Source: Adineta steineri
Taxonomy: Eukaryota; Rotifera; Eurotatoria; Adinetida; Adinetidae
Assembly: GCA_905250115.1 (NCBI GenBank)
Contig: CAJNOI010000143.1
Coordinates: 62,001 to 126,000, forward strand
Length of the DNA stretch: 64,000 nt
Reading direction: 5' to 3'
Position 1 is the stretch's first letter. The number at the start of each line of letters is the position of its first letter. Of this stretch, positions 1-14,773 are shown in pieces. Under the pieces are notes generated by a model. That model saw only the letters and a program-made list of their open reading frames with translations, was not told the origin of the DNA and made no database searches. The translations under genes were made by a program, and so were the position numbers.

Positions 1-2400
1 TCAACGGCTGACATATAAGTTTTATCAATAATAAATATTATACTAGAAGAAGTTTGGATCAAATTTTTGAAAAAAAACATAATTTGAGGGTGAGGGTGTA
101 ATTGTAAGACTGGTGACGAATAAAGAGCATATCTACATCATCATTTCGACTTTGATCATCACCTCGATTCTGCCGAATTTGTAGAAGAAATAACAAAGAT
201 GTTGAAATGTAGATTCGAACCACGTTTTCAAAATGTGATGAATATTGTATTACACAGCAGCATACGTGTGACACATTCTATATTATTATATATAGTAAAG
301 AGAAAAAAAAGAAAACGAGTTTCAAAATTTTGTCTCGATTTTGCTTTTGCTTTAATAATTATACTAATTATACGTTATTACTAAAAATTTTACTGTTATG
401 AATAATCGATTATGCATGCCTAGAATTTGATACAACTACGACAGAATTTAAAATAAAAATAAAATTATTTAGTACGGGAGTAGTTATCAATAATCATATG
501 AATAACAGTCAATCACATTTGCTTCAACACACATCCTTCATAGCGACCATATCATCTATACTACAATCTGTGATCAAGAATTGGCTATATCAGACCACGA
601 CTTCCACATTTAAGAGTATTTTTTCGTCGCAATATGAAATGTCTTTCTTTTCATGAGAATGAGATTTTTTGCAAATCTATGGAACAGCAGGACATCACGA
701 ATGATTGATGAAAACGAATTCGAAAATATTTTTCTTTCTTTTTATACAATGAAGATTTATTCTAAATCATCGAGACATGCGCACATTGAATTGGCTTCAA
801 GAGTAAATTTTCCAGGATATATAATATAATCTTGCTAACGTTTTGAATTGAATTTTTTATAATAAGTGAGTTAGGATAATGATGAAAATCTAATGAAATA
901 TACACAACAGTAACCATTTTCTTTGCATATTTTTCTAAGAAAACAAGAATATTTCAAGCAACTACAATCTATACTTTTTTATAGACTTTCAATTTCTGCT
1001 TTACGTATATATTCGAATTATGTTAAGGTTCAAAATAAATATGATGTGACATGACATAAAGGTACTCATTTTTATACAATTATGAATTCATTCATTCATG
1101 TAATAAACATAATAAAGTTTTCTTTAGAATGAAATATATACAAAAGAAATTTTTTTATTTTTATTTTATATTAATGAATAAAAAGAAATCGACATGTTTT
1201 CATCTCGTATGTTTACAATTGATTATGATTCAATGAATACTATTTAGTTATTTCTATAGCTTTATTCATTTTTTTGTATTTTATTATTTTGCGGATTCTA
1301 ATCTCACCTTTATTCTCTTGTCACGTGTGACATACACATGATTGACGCTCAGACTGATAAAATGTATACGTAAATGCAAGATAATTAAGAATGATATGTA
1401 TTCAATTGCAGTCATGAAAAATGACGCATTCACGAAGGATATATTCAATCGTATGCTTGTTTATATGCTTGAATAAATGAACTAGATAGTGACTCACTAA
1501 CACGCGTAAATATATTTTTATCACTTTATTGAATCGTTTATACCAGTAAAATATTCTGTGAAAAATAATTATGCTTTCAACATTTATTGACTCATCAATG
1601 TAGTAGATACCATTCTATACTACAATTTGAATGGTTTATATTATTATCATCTCGTGTTTTATTTACTTGTCCTAATTGTTTCAGTTTTCTTGAATATTTA
1701 TTTTCTCTTTGTTCATTTTTATTACGCATTTGACTAAAAACTGAATATTGAAGCATCGGATAAATACTACTCTACAATGAGGAAATTATATTCTTTATTT
1801 ATTTATTGTGTAAATCAAAAAAAAATTTGTTAGTGTTGAAACCCGACATAACTTCGAGACTGCTTCAGTTTGTGGATACATTCAAGTAAAATTCCATGAA
1901 TAAAAGAAGCAAGATAAATACCAACATCGTAAACTATACTTACATATTCGTTGAATAATTTAATGTACATACGAGTATCTATCTGTTTGCATTTTCTTTT
2001 AAGAAATAAAAAGAAATGAGAGAGCGACGATTTGATCTTACCTTTACTTCACTCCGGTACCTCGTTAATAAAAGTACATTGATGTTTACGTCTGCTCGTC
2101 ACATACTGCGACGACGGTAGACACCGAAAAAATACCCCTCCGATTATAATCACTTCCTTTCTGATTCATTCAACTCATGTAAATCAGAATATTGATTTGA
2201 TCTATCATTATCGATTATGAAAAAAATAATTAACGAAAAAAATATGCTTTATTTTTTTCAATTGAATGTAATTTTTTTAGTCAGCATGACGATATTAACA
2301 CAGATATTATGTTGGAAAAAAAGTGCATTACTAATATTTAATTTCAAAAGGAAGTAGTCTGCAAATAAAAAAATATCGATAATTAAGTGACGAGAGAAAA
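1..2400. other. Gene-free AT-rich region
   Basis: No convincing coding exon was found on either strand; open frames are short and low in complexity. The stretch holds the left arm of a diverged inverted repeat (about 108-520) and a short GAGGGTGAGGGTGT island at 84-100. The last 100 bases lead into the TATA box of the aspartyl protease gene. Confidence 0.6.
108..520 (+). repeat. Left arm of a diverged ~400-bp inverted repeat
   Basis: The reverse complement of 9440-9845 aligns along this arm with scattered mismatches and small indels. Shared blocks include ATTGTATTACACAGCAG, AATAATCGATTATGCATGCC and ACAACTACGACAGAATTTAA. The arms are about 9 kb apart and flank the protease and reductase genes. 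Neither arm encodes anything I recognise. Confidence 0.8.
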
Positions 2401-2425
2401 AAACAGCCCATTAATTATGTGCATG

Positions 2426-2433
2426 TATATAAA
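2426..2433 (+). promoter_or_regulatory. TATA box of the aspartyl protease gene
   Basis: TATATAAA lies 49 bases before the start codon at 2482, a spacing that fits a core promoter with a short 5' leader. Confidence 0.55.
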
Positions 2434-2481
2434 CGGGAGTCTCATTCATATTTTGTTACTCAGTATTCGTGGAGCATTATC

Positions 2482-4695
<2,214 letters not shown>

Positions 4696-4880
4696 GTGAG
4701 ATGTGTACACATATGAACTATTTAAAAAAAACATTATAATTTCTTTTATTTCTTTTTACTAACAAATTGTATCGCACATTTCTAACCTTTTCCTATTTTT
4801 TTTCTTCTTAAGTACAATAAATAATAATCAAGAATATCATATTAATCTAAAGAGCATCTTTACATTAAAAGAAAACAAGT

Positions 4881-7800
4881 CTATTCAGTATAGAAAAGCA
4901 CGGGGAAATTATTATCGGATGAAGATGAAACATTTTGATAAACAATATTATTCAATATAAATTTTAACCATTTCATAATATAAACTTGATCGATAGATGC
5001 AAATGTCAATTGAAATACATGATCAGTTGCTGATTTTATCGATGTTATTTGTTCAAATGGATTGTTTGAGAATAATTCTCCAATAGATTCGAATGAATGT
5101 TTTTTTGTTGATTGTTTCATTAGTTGAATTTTCCATTGATCGTATGAAACATTGTCAACTGTAACATTGCAATGCTGAATAGTTTCAATTATATTTTGAA
5201 ATGATATTCCTTCATCCGATGGAATAATATGATAAATTTTTCCATTCAAATTTGATTGATTACGACTTAACGATACAATAGTTTGCACAGCTAAATTTAC
5301 CGGTAAACCATTTAGTCTAATATCAGTAGATGTTGTTGGATAACAACCTATTTTCATAATTGCAGCTAATAATAATGTATATATATCATTTTGATTACAA
5401 GCACCAGTTTCTGTATCACCCCAAATTGATCCAAGTCGATAGATAATTACTGGTAGACCAGAACGATTAGCATTTGCAATAAGTTTTTCTGCAACCCATT
5501 TACTTTGTGCATAACCACTTTTTAAATGATGTGGAGAGATTTCATCAATATGTATTTCATCTATCATTCCCAAAGGTAATACACTCATAGTAGATATGTA
5601 ATGTACTGGTATGCATCGATCATTGTAAGTTGCAAAACGAATTATTTCACCAGTTCCATAAACATTTGATTTGTAAAGTTTATTGTAGGGAAGTATAAAA
5701 TTAACCGAAGCTCCACAATGATAAATAATATCTATTTGATTAGCTAATTTGCAATATATTTCATAATCAAGTCCAAAATATTGTTCAGCAAGATCACCAC
5801 GTAATGCAACGATACGATCTTCAAATTCTTTACTCCATAATAGAAGAAAAGTCAGATTTTCTCGAATACGATCCAATGGATTTATCATAGTATCACATCG
5901 TACAAGACATATCAATTGACAATCAGTAGGATATATTTTTAATAATTCAGCTAGTAGAAAACCACCAACGAATCCAGCAGCGCCTGTAATAAAAATAGCA
6001 GAAGGTGAATTCGTTGTTTTCGCCTGTTTATCAATCTTTATATTGAATTGTTCGGCAGAATCATTTAATAGTTGTGTTATGATCGAATCAGAAAATGAAC
6101 AGATTTCAGATGGATTTTTAATGATATTTGCAAGATTTTCTATTGTCATATTAGATTGAAAAAGTATATTTAATGGTATAGATATTCCTAAATCATCGTA
6201 GATCATACGAGAGAGACGTACCATAGCTAAAGAATCACCACCGATCGATATCAAGTTCATTGTTTGATCTATTGATAATCGATGTTCTATTGCTCTTTCA
6301 ATTAAATTTTGTAAACGATTTTCAATTGATTCCGTCATTTTTAATCGATCATTATAATGAGCAGCCAATCGATAACGACAAAGTTTCATGGATGATGTTA
6401 ATAAACCATTGGCCGACGTAAATGGTTCAAAATCGATAATTAATCGTGATGGAATTTCATATTTTCGAAGTGATTCTTTTGTAGCTAATGATCGTAAATC
6501 TTCCATAATAGTATCATTTAATTCAGTTAAATTATGTTTAATTTCAAATAATCGAGTATATTCTTTGTTTGGTACTATCACTGCTACGACGGAATCTTCT
6601 AAAGGATGACCATGAATATAGATTTGTTCAACGAATGGACTTTGTCTGTAAATGCCTTCGAGAAATTCTGGTGATACAAATTGTCCTTGTGAAAGTTTGA
6701 AAAAGTTTTTCTTTCGATCAATAATACGTATATTAATTTGTCCATCATCCATACAATGTAGTTCAACTATATCACCCGTACGAAAAAATCCATTATCAGT
6801 TAAAGCCATTTTCGTTTCATCAGAATTGTTTATATATCCTGAAAACATGGTAGATGTTTTTACTAATAATTCTCCTCTTGGAAATGGTTTATCATCAAGT
6901 GTATAACCCATTTCTATAACTGATTCAAGACGATAATTAATATTCATTTCAAGTAGATTGTCATATGTAATACCTCCGGATTCAGTAGTTCCATATGATT
7001 CCATTATTTCACAATGTCGAAAACAACGTTTCATAAAATCAAATACTACTGGACTCATCATAGAACCACCTACAGCAATTAATTTACATCGAATTGGAAT
7101 TAATTTGGCGAATTGTTGGAGAAGAGTTTCTTCAATTGTTGCTATTATATCAGCATTTGATTGGTCTATCGTCATCAGAGCAAGAGTTGTTTTATATTCG
7201 GAATAGATTTTATTCCAAATAGTCGGTGGACCAGAAAAACTTGTTGGTCTAACTAAAGATACTTCTTCCATTAGATGAGTAACATCACCTGTTGAAAATG
7301 CAATACGCCCACCTGCAAGAAATACTCCAATAGAACTCTGACGATCAGTAGCCCACGATAATGGTCGATAACAGAGTTTTACTGGTTCATTTCGAAATGA
7401 TAAATTTGGTTGTGGAAAATTACTTCTAAATGCTTTTTCAGAAATCATAGCACCTTTAGGAAATCCTGAACTGCCACTTGTATATATAATAGTAATACAC
7501 TCATCAGGTTTAGTCTGAACATATTCGTGTCGTTTGATTGAACCATATCTTTCGATGGCGTTCATTTCATGAATCGAAAGATCATTTGTTTCTAAAACAA
7601 CAGAATCACTTTAAATTTCCAATTTGTTTTTATATATGAACATGAACTGACAAAATAAATATTTCAACTTACTCGGCATCGTCAAAGGAATTGAATCCAT
7701 GCAGACAATATGGCGAAGTGATGGACATTCAGTATGTAATTGAATGAGTCTTGGTAACATTTCTTTATCACAAACCATGACGGATATGAGTGTATTATTG

Positions 7801-8333
7801 ATAATAAAACTTATTTCATGATCAGTGAAAAGACGATAGATGGGTACACTTACAAAACTTTGTAAAATAGAAGCAAAATCAGTTATTAACCATTCAGGTC
7901 GATTTGCCGCACAAATACCAATATAATCACGTGGTTTAATCAAACGTCTTAGACCATGACTAAAATTTATTATTCGTTCACCAATTGTTTTGAATGTTTG
8001 CCATGAATATGAATCTGTATAATGTTGAGAATTATTTGGATTAATATCTCGTGTACCCATACAAAATCGATCTTGATATGTGTTTATTGCAACATGAATT
8101 CGAGCTGCTAGATCTTCGCCAGCACATTCTACTGCTTCAACATAACCATATGCAATTTCACGAACCATTTGGTGTTCATGAGATGGTTGATTTGTTACCG
8201 CACATGTCTCACATTGATTATAGTCAGGACAAACAATACAGTTGAAACGAAACTCACCATGTTTTAGAATACGCTTACAATTATCGCATTCCCAAAAACT
8301 CGGTTTCGTAAAAATATTGCTGTTCGTATTTTT
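4881..8333 (-). CDS. ZZ zinc finger / carboxylic acid reductase-like (A-PCP-thioester reductase)
   Basis: A multidomain enzyme expected to activate a carboxylic acid with ATP, load it on a phosphopantetheine arm and release it reductively as an aldehyde with NAD(P)H. Two exons are clear, 7673-8333 and 4881-7591, joined by a GTAAGT...TTTTAG intron that keeps frame. The first begins with a ZZ-type zinc finger (WECDNCKRILKHGEFRFNC, then CPDYNQCETC and a His-rich end). The adenylation domain carries YTSGSSGFPKGA, YGTTESGG and FRTGDIVEL. The carrier site is IGGDSLAMVRL, with the Ser that takes phosphopantetheine. The reductase domain has the nucleotide loop ITGAAGFVGG and the catalytic YAQSKWVAEK. 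Domain order and length (over 1,120 residues) match carboxylic acid reductases. The 5' end is unresolved: an in-frame TAG precedes the ZZ finger at a good acceptor, so at least one more upstream exon is needed; the first Met after the finger is at 8168. Such enzymes are mainly bacterial and fungal, and a ZZ finger in front is not a standard arrangement. Confidence 0.9.
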
Positions 8334-8993
8334 CTAAGTAGTAAAATAAATTTAAGTTTTATCTATGAGAGTACGTCTTTCACTTCAGAGTAGTCTGTCT
8401 AATAATGTATTGAAGTTCTTTCTTTTTACCTCGAGTAACTCGTTTTAAGAAGAATGACTAACTAGTTCATAGTTATCAGATAGAAAAAATGGTTCCGATA
8501 TCGACCCCAGTTAGTTTTATTTTAACTATAATTCGAATTCGAATTAGATAGCTACTCTTATTTTAGCATGTTTAGAAGATCTGAATATCAGCTATTTTTA
8601 TTTACAATTGAAAACTCAGCGGATGCAATATTTTTCGATTCGAATCTTAGCTACATACTTGATGCTACCTCAAAGAAAATTTGTTAATATTTATATGTAA
8701 TAATCGCTCTGTAAATATGTTTGTATCGGTTGCTGTTTAGCATACTCGACAGATTTATGAGACAATCATCGTGATAATCTAATAATGCTAGTTCTATACA
8801 TATTCATAAAAGTATGTCGATCGTAACAAAACTATTTTATTTTACAAATGAAGTCGTTATAAAAGATTAGAGTACTTTTGTACATCCCTAGTTATCATAT
8901 CGAAGGTCACGGCGAGAGTAACGCTAAAGATGATAAGTGAATCATCATTTTCATCGCCACATCTGTGAACAATGCATTTCAATAAAAATCATT

Positions 8994-9440
8994 TTAATTG
9001 GAAACTAATGTCGTCTCATAGTTATTCAAAAAAACAAGCATAAAGAAACTTACATTTTCTGTTATCATCGACGGCGTATGTGTAGTATTTGTTGTTATGA
9101 AAGAATTGCGATTACTTATGAATTGTGCAATATTCCTTGTTCTGTCTATTACATGCGAAGGAAAAGAGAAAAAAGTATACCTCTTTTTCTGTCTCATGCA
9201 TGACTCATGTCTGAATAATACTTTGTCGTTTTCTAAGAGTGAATCACGCATTATGAAGAACAAGCTAAAAAGAATCAGAAGTATTGCATCTCGGATTCTT
9301 AACGCTTCCATGATGTGTAAATTGACGATGGGTGTGAATATAAGAATAGCATGGCCAACTAACGATATAATCGCTGTGAAAACATGCATGTTGAGGATGA
9401 AAACAGTTGTTGCCAGATGTCGTTGTGAAGAGATTATCAT
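8994..9440 (-). CDS. Doubtful hypothetical membrane protein
   Basis: A 148-codon open frame starting MIISSQRHLATTVFI. It has two hydrophobic stretches (about residues 9-40 and 50-64) followed by a polar tail. I recognise no family. It begins exactly where the inverted-repeat arm ends, there is no clear promoter or splice support, and a similarly long frame exists on the other strand, so it may be a chance frame or the relic of a larger membrane protein. Confidence 0.2.
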   Translation of the reverse strand: MIISSQRHLATTVFILNMHVFTAIISLVGHAILIFTPIVNLHIMEALRIRDAILLILFSLFFIMRDSLLENDKVLFRHESCMRQKKRYTFFSFPSHVIDRTRNIAQFISNRNSFITTNTTHTPSMITENVSFFMLVFLNNYETTLVSN

Positions 9441-9845
9441 AGTTAACTGTTATTCATACAATTATTGATAGCTGCTCCCGTATTAAATGATTTTATTTTT
9501 ATTTTAAATTCTGTCGTAGTTGTATCAAACTGTAGGCATGCATAATCGATTATTCATAACAGTAAAAGTTTTAGTAATAACGATTAATTAGTATAATTAT
9601 TAAAGCAAAAACAAAATCGAGACAAAATTTTGAAACACGTTTTCTTCTTTCTCTGTATACCTTGTATAAAATAACATAAAATGCGTCACATGTATACTGC
9701 TGTGTAATACAATATTCATCTCATTTTGAAAATGCAGCCAAATCTACACTTCAACGTCGTTGCTAGTTTTCTTGTAAGTTCGATAGGATATTAGTAAGAA
9801 TCAAGATCGAAATCATGATATAAATATGTTTTCCATTCGTCATGA
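9440..9845 (-). repeat. Right arm of a diverged ~400-bp inverted repeat
   Basis: Reverse-complement partner of 108-520. The best-preserved part is 9500-9740, around GGCATGCATAATCGATTATT. Divergence between the arms shows the duplication is old. Confidence 0.8.
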
Positions 9846-10327
9846 CTATCATTCACTCTCGATATTGATGATAGTCGTGTGCATCATTTACATTGGAACT
9901 AACAAATTTGATGATAACAAAATCTTTTTATTTATTATTGATATCATGCTGTCAAAAATAAAACGTTTCATTATAATAAATTGTATTAAGATTCAGCTTT
10001 CTCATGTCGATATCTCTTCTTTTTAATGGTAAAACCCGCGGCTAGCTCTAGCTCTTTTCATTCCTAAGTTATACAAAACATGACCATGATCAACATTTAA
10101 GAAAACAGACAATATTTTTCACTTTGTTGTGGATTACTCGGTCTCTTTTTCTTTCTTTTCTAAGCCCACAGAGCGAATGCATGATCAAAACGAAGAAAAT
10201 ATCAGGTGTTCGATAACAAATATCACATGATTACTGATAACTAGAACGTGCGCGCCACCAAAACTATATCATATGATACATGAGAAATATCACCAGATGG
10301 TAGTATTAAATCACAGTACAAATGAAG

Positions 10328-10335
10328 TATAAAAA
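10328..10335 (+). promoter_or_regulatory. TATA box of the GKR-repeat secreted protein gene
   Basis: TATAAAAA lies 57 bases before the start codon at 10392, in otherwise non-coding sequence. Confidence 0.6.
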
Positions 10336-10391
10336 CCATCAAGAATGTCTCACTTATTCAATCAACATCAATACAAGTATTCTTTTCAATA

Positions 10392-11301
10392 ATGCATCTT
10401 TCAACTGGACTTACTGTTCTTCTTCTATTTCTCGTTGATATTACATTTGTACAGAGTAAACCTGTCAGTTCTGACTTGGATGGTTTGATGGTATCAATAG
10501 TTTCACACCCATCAGTACAAGTAAACGACAAAAGTCAATGCAATTTTATATGTATTAATCTGATTTTTGTTTTAGAAATTCAATAATCAAATTAAAGATG
10601 TTACTGCTAAGCTTGTCAAAGCTCTTTCATCATCTCAATTAGAGGCACTGCAAAATTCAGCTCTTCAGATTGCTCAAGACTGTCTGGACGAAAAAGTAGA
10701 TGTTCAAACAGCTGTTGATAAGTTATTGAGCGAAGTTGGAAAATATCTAGACCCTAAATCACAACTTTACAAGAGTATTCAAACTCTTGTATCACAAATA
10801 GTTGCTGCTATTCTTCCAGATTTACCTAATTTGGGATTGAATATTGGCAAACGTGCATCGAATGGTCACCGTACCGATCTTTCTGATCTCATCAATCAAC
10901 TGCAGTTGGGCAACTTAAATTTAAACACTTTATACACTATGTTCCCTCGATATTCAGTAATATCTAAATGATGTTTATCTTATTCTTTTATAAAAATACT
11001 TTCTTTATTTGACTAGGATTTGATGAACACATTGTTCAGTGTTGCTACTGATCTTCAGAATGAATTATCACTAGCTGAATTAGACTTATTGTACGACTTA
11101 GCTTTTCAACTTGTTCAGGCTGTTCTAAATGAACAATTAGATATTCCTGCCGCTGTTAATCAACTATTCAACGAATGTGCACAATATGCTGACTCTAATC
11201 CAGAACTTGTTGCGAATATGAAAGATCTTGCACCACAAGTAGTTGCTGCTATTCTTGAAATTTTATCTGATTTTGGAGTGACTATTGGCAAACGTAAATA
11301 A
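10392..11301 (+). CDS. Small secreted protein with two helical repeats ending in GKR
   Basis: Predicted exons are 10392-10520, 10576-10956 and 11017-11301, all with phase-0 GT-AG introns, giving about 264 residues. The N-terminus is a clean signal peptide (MHLSTGLTVLLLFLVDITF, ending near VQSKP). The mature chain has two related Leu/Ala-rich helical units: in the first, VAAILPDLPNLGLNIGKR; in the second, VAAILEILSDFGVTIGKR just before the stop. Preceding segments also match (LQIAQDCLDEKVDVQTAV against FQLVQAVLNEQLDIPAAV). There are few cysteines. GKR is the classic prohormone cleavage plus amidation signal, so a secreted precursor is possible, but the units are much longer than ordinary neuropeptides and a lipid- or membrane-binding helical protein is an alternative. 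The family is not recognised. An AATAAA lies at 11409-11414. Confidence 0.85.
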
Positions 11302-12616
11302 CCTGTGCTAGTGCACATGTTTTTCCTTAGGTATCTAATGGAAAAAATCGATCTAATAATTATAAATATTTTGAAATTTCTCCTGTAAATTTGTTTTCTT
11401 TTTTGAAAAATAAACTTGAATATCAGTTGTGGTTTGATGATAATTTATAAAACAAGTTTGTATGAAGGAAATTGTGGTTAAGGATTACAACAAAAAAACA
11501 GATCGATACCTGCACTCATTCATGATCATTTATATTCATATAAAAAATGAATCGAAATGGGATGAAAGATGTAAGAGAAGTCAGCAACCGATTCCAGTTT
11601 TTGCTAGAACAATTCGATCCATTAATTGTGCGAGATGTATCTCGATAAGATCTATCGAATAATAATCCCATCTGTCACGATACATGAGAAGAAACGCGAA
11701 TATACATCAAACTAGTACTTTCTACTGTAGGGAAATATGCAACGCTAAAATATTTCGTGGACCAATTTACTCTAATACCTGCGCCAACAAAGGCAACTAT
11801 TATTCCAGACTCAGCTTTGCGAGTTCTATAATATAATATGTATCTCTTTCCTACTGAGTCAAAGTATAACATCAAGTACTCCCTAAAACTTTAAATGTAT
11901 CCTGCCATGAAATAAATCTTCTCAACAAATTCCCCAGCAACTTCACAATATATCTGAAACTCAGATGATGCTAACATAACTTATGTCATATGATAATTCA
12001 CTTGTAAACATGCATTAATAGCGAATTACCTTTCTTTTTTGATGGATCTTGATAAATTCTATGGATCGGTGTCAATTTTGGAAGAAAGCCATCAGTTTCA
12101 CGAAGTTAACTGCTCAAGATCTGAACCCATGATACTCACATAAGTTTTTACATGTGACAGTTCACTCAACGACGTGTGCTAATACTCAAACTGATGTCAT
12201 TCGATAGATCTCGATTTGCTTTTTCAATTGATGTAGAATTTATTGCGCCTAGCCATATATTTCAGAAAGATTAAATTTAAAGAATGAATAATCGAAAGTG
12301 TATATCGATCATTTGATTTTGAGATGTTATCTGAAAATGTTGTTTAAGAGAAAAAATTTATCAGAAATTTTTATGATTGGTGATGGATAGATAATTCAGT
12401 ATGAAGCATAAATGATGACTTTAACATAACTTAACCAACATTAAATTTATTTAATCGAATGAATAAAGAAATGATTACTACAGTAAATATTCATACATTA
12501 ATAACTCTGACAAGTAGTTTATGAAAAAATAACAGTATATATTGAGGTAATGAAGATAAAGATAAAAAACAAACAGGATTATAAATTCTTGTCATCAATT
12601 ATAAGACATCTTTGAA
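11302..12616. other. Intergenic, no gene recognised
   Basis: After the polyadenylation signal at 11409 the sequence is AT-rich with only short open frames (longest 66 codons), none with family resemblance or splice support. No repeat structure was seen. Confidence 0.6.
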
Positions 12617-13636
12617 TCATTCAATAGAACTACCACTTCTCATTTGCAACGAACTTGTTTGGTTACTGTTAACAGTTACTTCTCGTTTTGTTTTAAATGT
12701 TTTCCAAACCATATTTTTCAACTGAGGTACAAAAAACATCATTGCTATATTTAATCCTACCATCGATGTTCCAATTGAAATGCATGTTATACGAAAAGTC
12801 AACGGATGTTCTTCACCTGTGATCAACATCATTACTATAAGAAATGAAGTCGGCAGTCCAAAAAGAATCATAAAACTAACAATAATAAGAATTCCTCGAA
12901 TAGCTTTTAAATCTCGAGTTTGTCGTCGTCGGATTTTTAATGTTTGATTAGATTGTTTTCGAATGAATACAGTTATACGCCAATAAATCAATAATATAGA
13001 TAGAACAGGAATACCATAAACAGTAAAAAAGATCCAAAGATAAGCCCGAATATCACTTATAGGTACAAAACAAAAATGATAATTAGGTAAATAGATAATA
13101 TTATTTAAAATATAAATAGGACATGCTAGAATAAAAGCAAGAATGACTTCAATAGGAAATATTATAATATATAACGATGAATATAGAAGATATTTGTATT
13201 GAGAATAGATAATACGACAAAGACGAAAAAAAGCCTAAAAAGATAAAATATTGATGTCTCAATCAAATATATGTATATAAATATTAATTACCTGATTAAT
13301 AAATGATATGTAAAGAACACAAAGTGTAGCTGCGTATATGTATCCCAATAAAATACACCAAGGTGAATCAAATTCTTTTCGATAAATATCACCGATTATT
13401 GTTAGAATATTTAATACAAAAAAGACACTCATGTAAATCAAACTGCATAAATAAATATTAAGAGAAAGAATTAGAATTGTTTTATCTTGTCGTTTTATAC
13501 GATTACGAATGAAATTATAAATCATAATAATAATAATTATCAATGATAATAAATACGCAACTGTTATTTCACTCACTGTTATTACATTGAGTGCAAATCC
13601 AATTAATTGATGTTCATAACTTAGCATTGTAAACAA
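12617..13636 (-). CDS. Rhodopsin-like seven-helix GPCR
   Basis: Predicted exons are 13292-13636 and 12617-13234 on the minus strand, joined in phase 0 by a 57-nt GT-AG intron; about 320 residues. Seven hydrophobic segments are visible: AYLLSLIIIIIMIY near the N-terminus, a second around LNIYLCSLIYMSVFF, a third after the Cys of SPWCILLGYIYAATL, then IIIFPIEVILAFILA, LWIFFTVYGIPVLSILL, GILIIVSFMILFGLP and MVGLNIAMMFFVPQL. FINQAFFRLCRIIYS, placed where DRY normally ends helix III, occurs in a divergent receptor set I associate with bdelloid rotifers. The third loop is short and basic (KIRRRQTRDLKA). The ligand cannot be inferred. The N-terminus is short and has no signal peptide. The call as a GPCR is firm; orthology to any named receptor is not. 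Confidence 0.88.
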
Positions 13637-14680
13637 GATAAATATCGTTTCGAAATAGATCTATAAAAGAAATCTATAGTATTTATTTTATAGATATATC
13701 AGAATGTGTCTTCGACAAAGATTTTCTCGTATATAATATATCAAGTACCCATACTTACCTAATACGTATTTTTAGATTTTGTAATAAACTATACGAATGT
13801 TATGTTTATACTGACAGATAGATGATCTAATTTCTTTACTCAATAAACTTTCTCTTTCTATTCTTCTAAAAGTTTATCCACAAAACAAATAATAGACGAA
13901 TACGTAACCCAGAAACATCTGTCAAAATTCTATAATGGAATATTTAACAAAGTACTTACTCATCAAATTGTTAATTAACGGAGAGAAGTGATGGAAATGA
14001 TCGTGTGTCACAAGAAATCTTTCCGGAAAAAAGAATTTCAGGAAAGTAAAACTAAATAAAACTATATGAAATAAGAGCAGAAGAATCGAATATAAGCTGA
14101 GTCGCTTATGATTATAACAGTTACTCGCCAAAAAAAATGAATTCTATTTTCGTTACAAAAACTAGTGAGAAGAAAATTCCTAAAAAATTATATAATAAAT
14201 TATTAAATTATAACTAAGCGAAAATTTTCACTACCATCATTACAGAACGCATCTGTAAATAAATTGAAATTTACAATATAAGCTGTAACATAAATTAAAA
14301 CATAAGTAATCGCAAGCTGTTCTATTGAAAATAAAAACCAGGGTTAATAATCATTAATATATATATTCATATGATAAATATTTATTAATCTACTATGCTT
14401 CTCTTTTATATTAATAATAAAAGAAATTACTTGATTATTACACAACGATAGTTGACAATGAAAATTATCGAGTAAATATTAATAATCGTCTACTGAAATA
14501 ATCAGGAAGAAGAACAGATAATCATTGAATCAGCTTATTCATAAATGGTTATTGTTTGTTTTAATTGGATGAATACATCATTTTTATTATTGTGACGTTC
14601 CGACAACTACTATTATCTTCGTTAGTTAAAATACAACGAAGTTATATGAAAAAGGATAATGTGTTGTAATAACACAAGAT

Positions 14681-14773
14681 AGAAAAAAAAGATTACAAAC
14701 GACAAAGGTGTAATTAGGTAATAAAATCTTTTATAATCGAATTACACCTTTGTAATTTGTAATCTTTTTTTCT
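14681..14773. repeat. Short foldback element
   Basis: The left arm (14681-14715) and right arm (14740-14773) are inverted copies: AGATTACAAA...AAAGGTGTAATT on the left and AATTACACCTTTG...TTTGTAATCT on the right, separated by a loop of about 24 bases. It could be a minimal MITE or a hairpin RNA locus. Confidence 0.65.

Larger units (their letters stand above)
8334..10327. other. Intergenic region with unresolved 5' exon and repeat arm
   Basis: This stretch should contain the missing first exon(s) of the reductase gene on the minus strand, but I could not place an ATG with confidence. It also holds a doubtful membrane reading frame (8994-9440, minus) and the right inverted-repeat arm (9440-9845). 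Nothing else is recognisable. Confidence 0.5.

Noticed and set aside
9097..9468. A 123-codon plus-strand frame
   Set aside because: Complementary to the minus-strand frame at 8994-9440, crosses into the inverted-repeat arm, and shows no domain; at most one strand can be coding.
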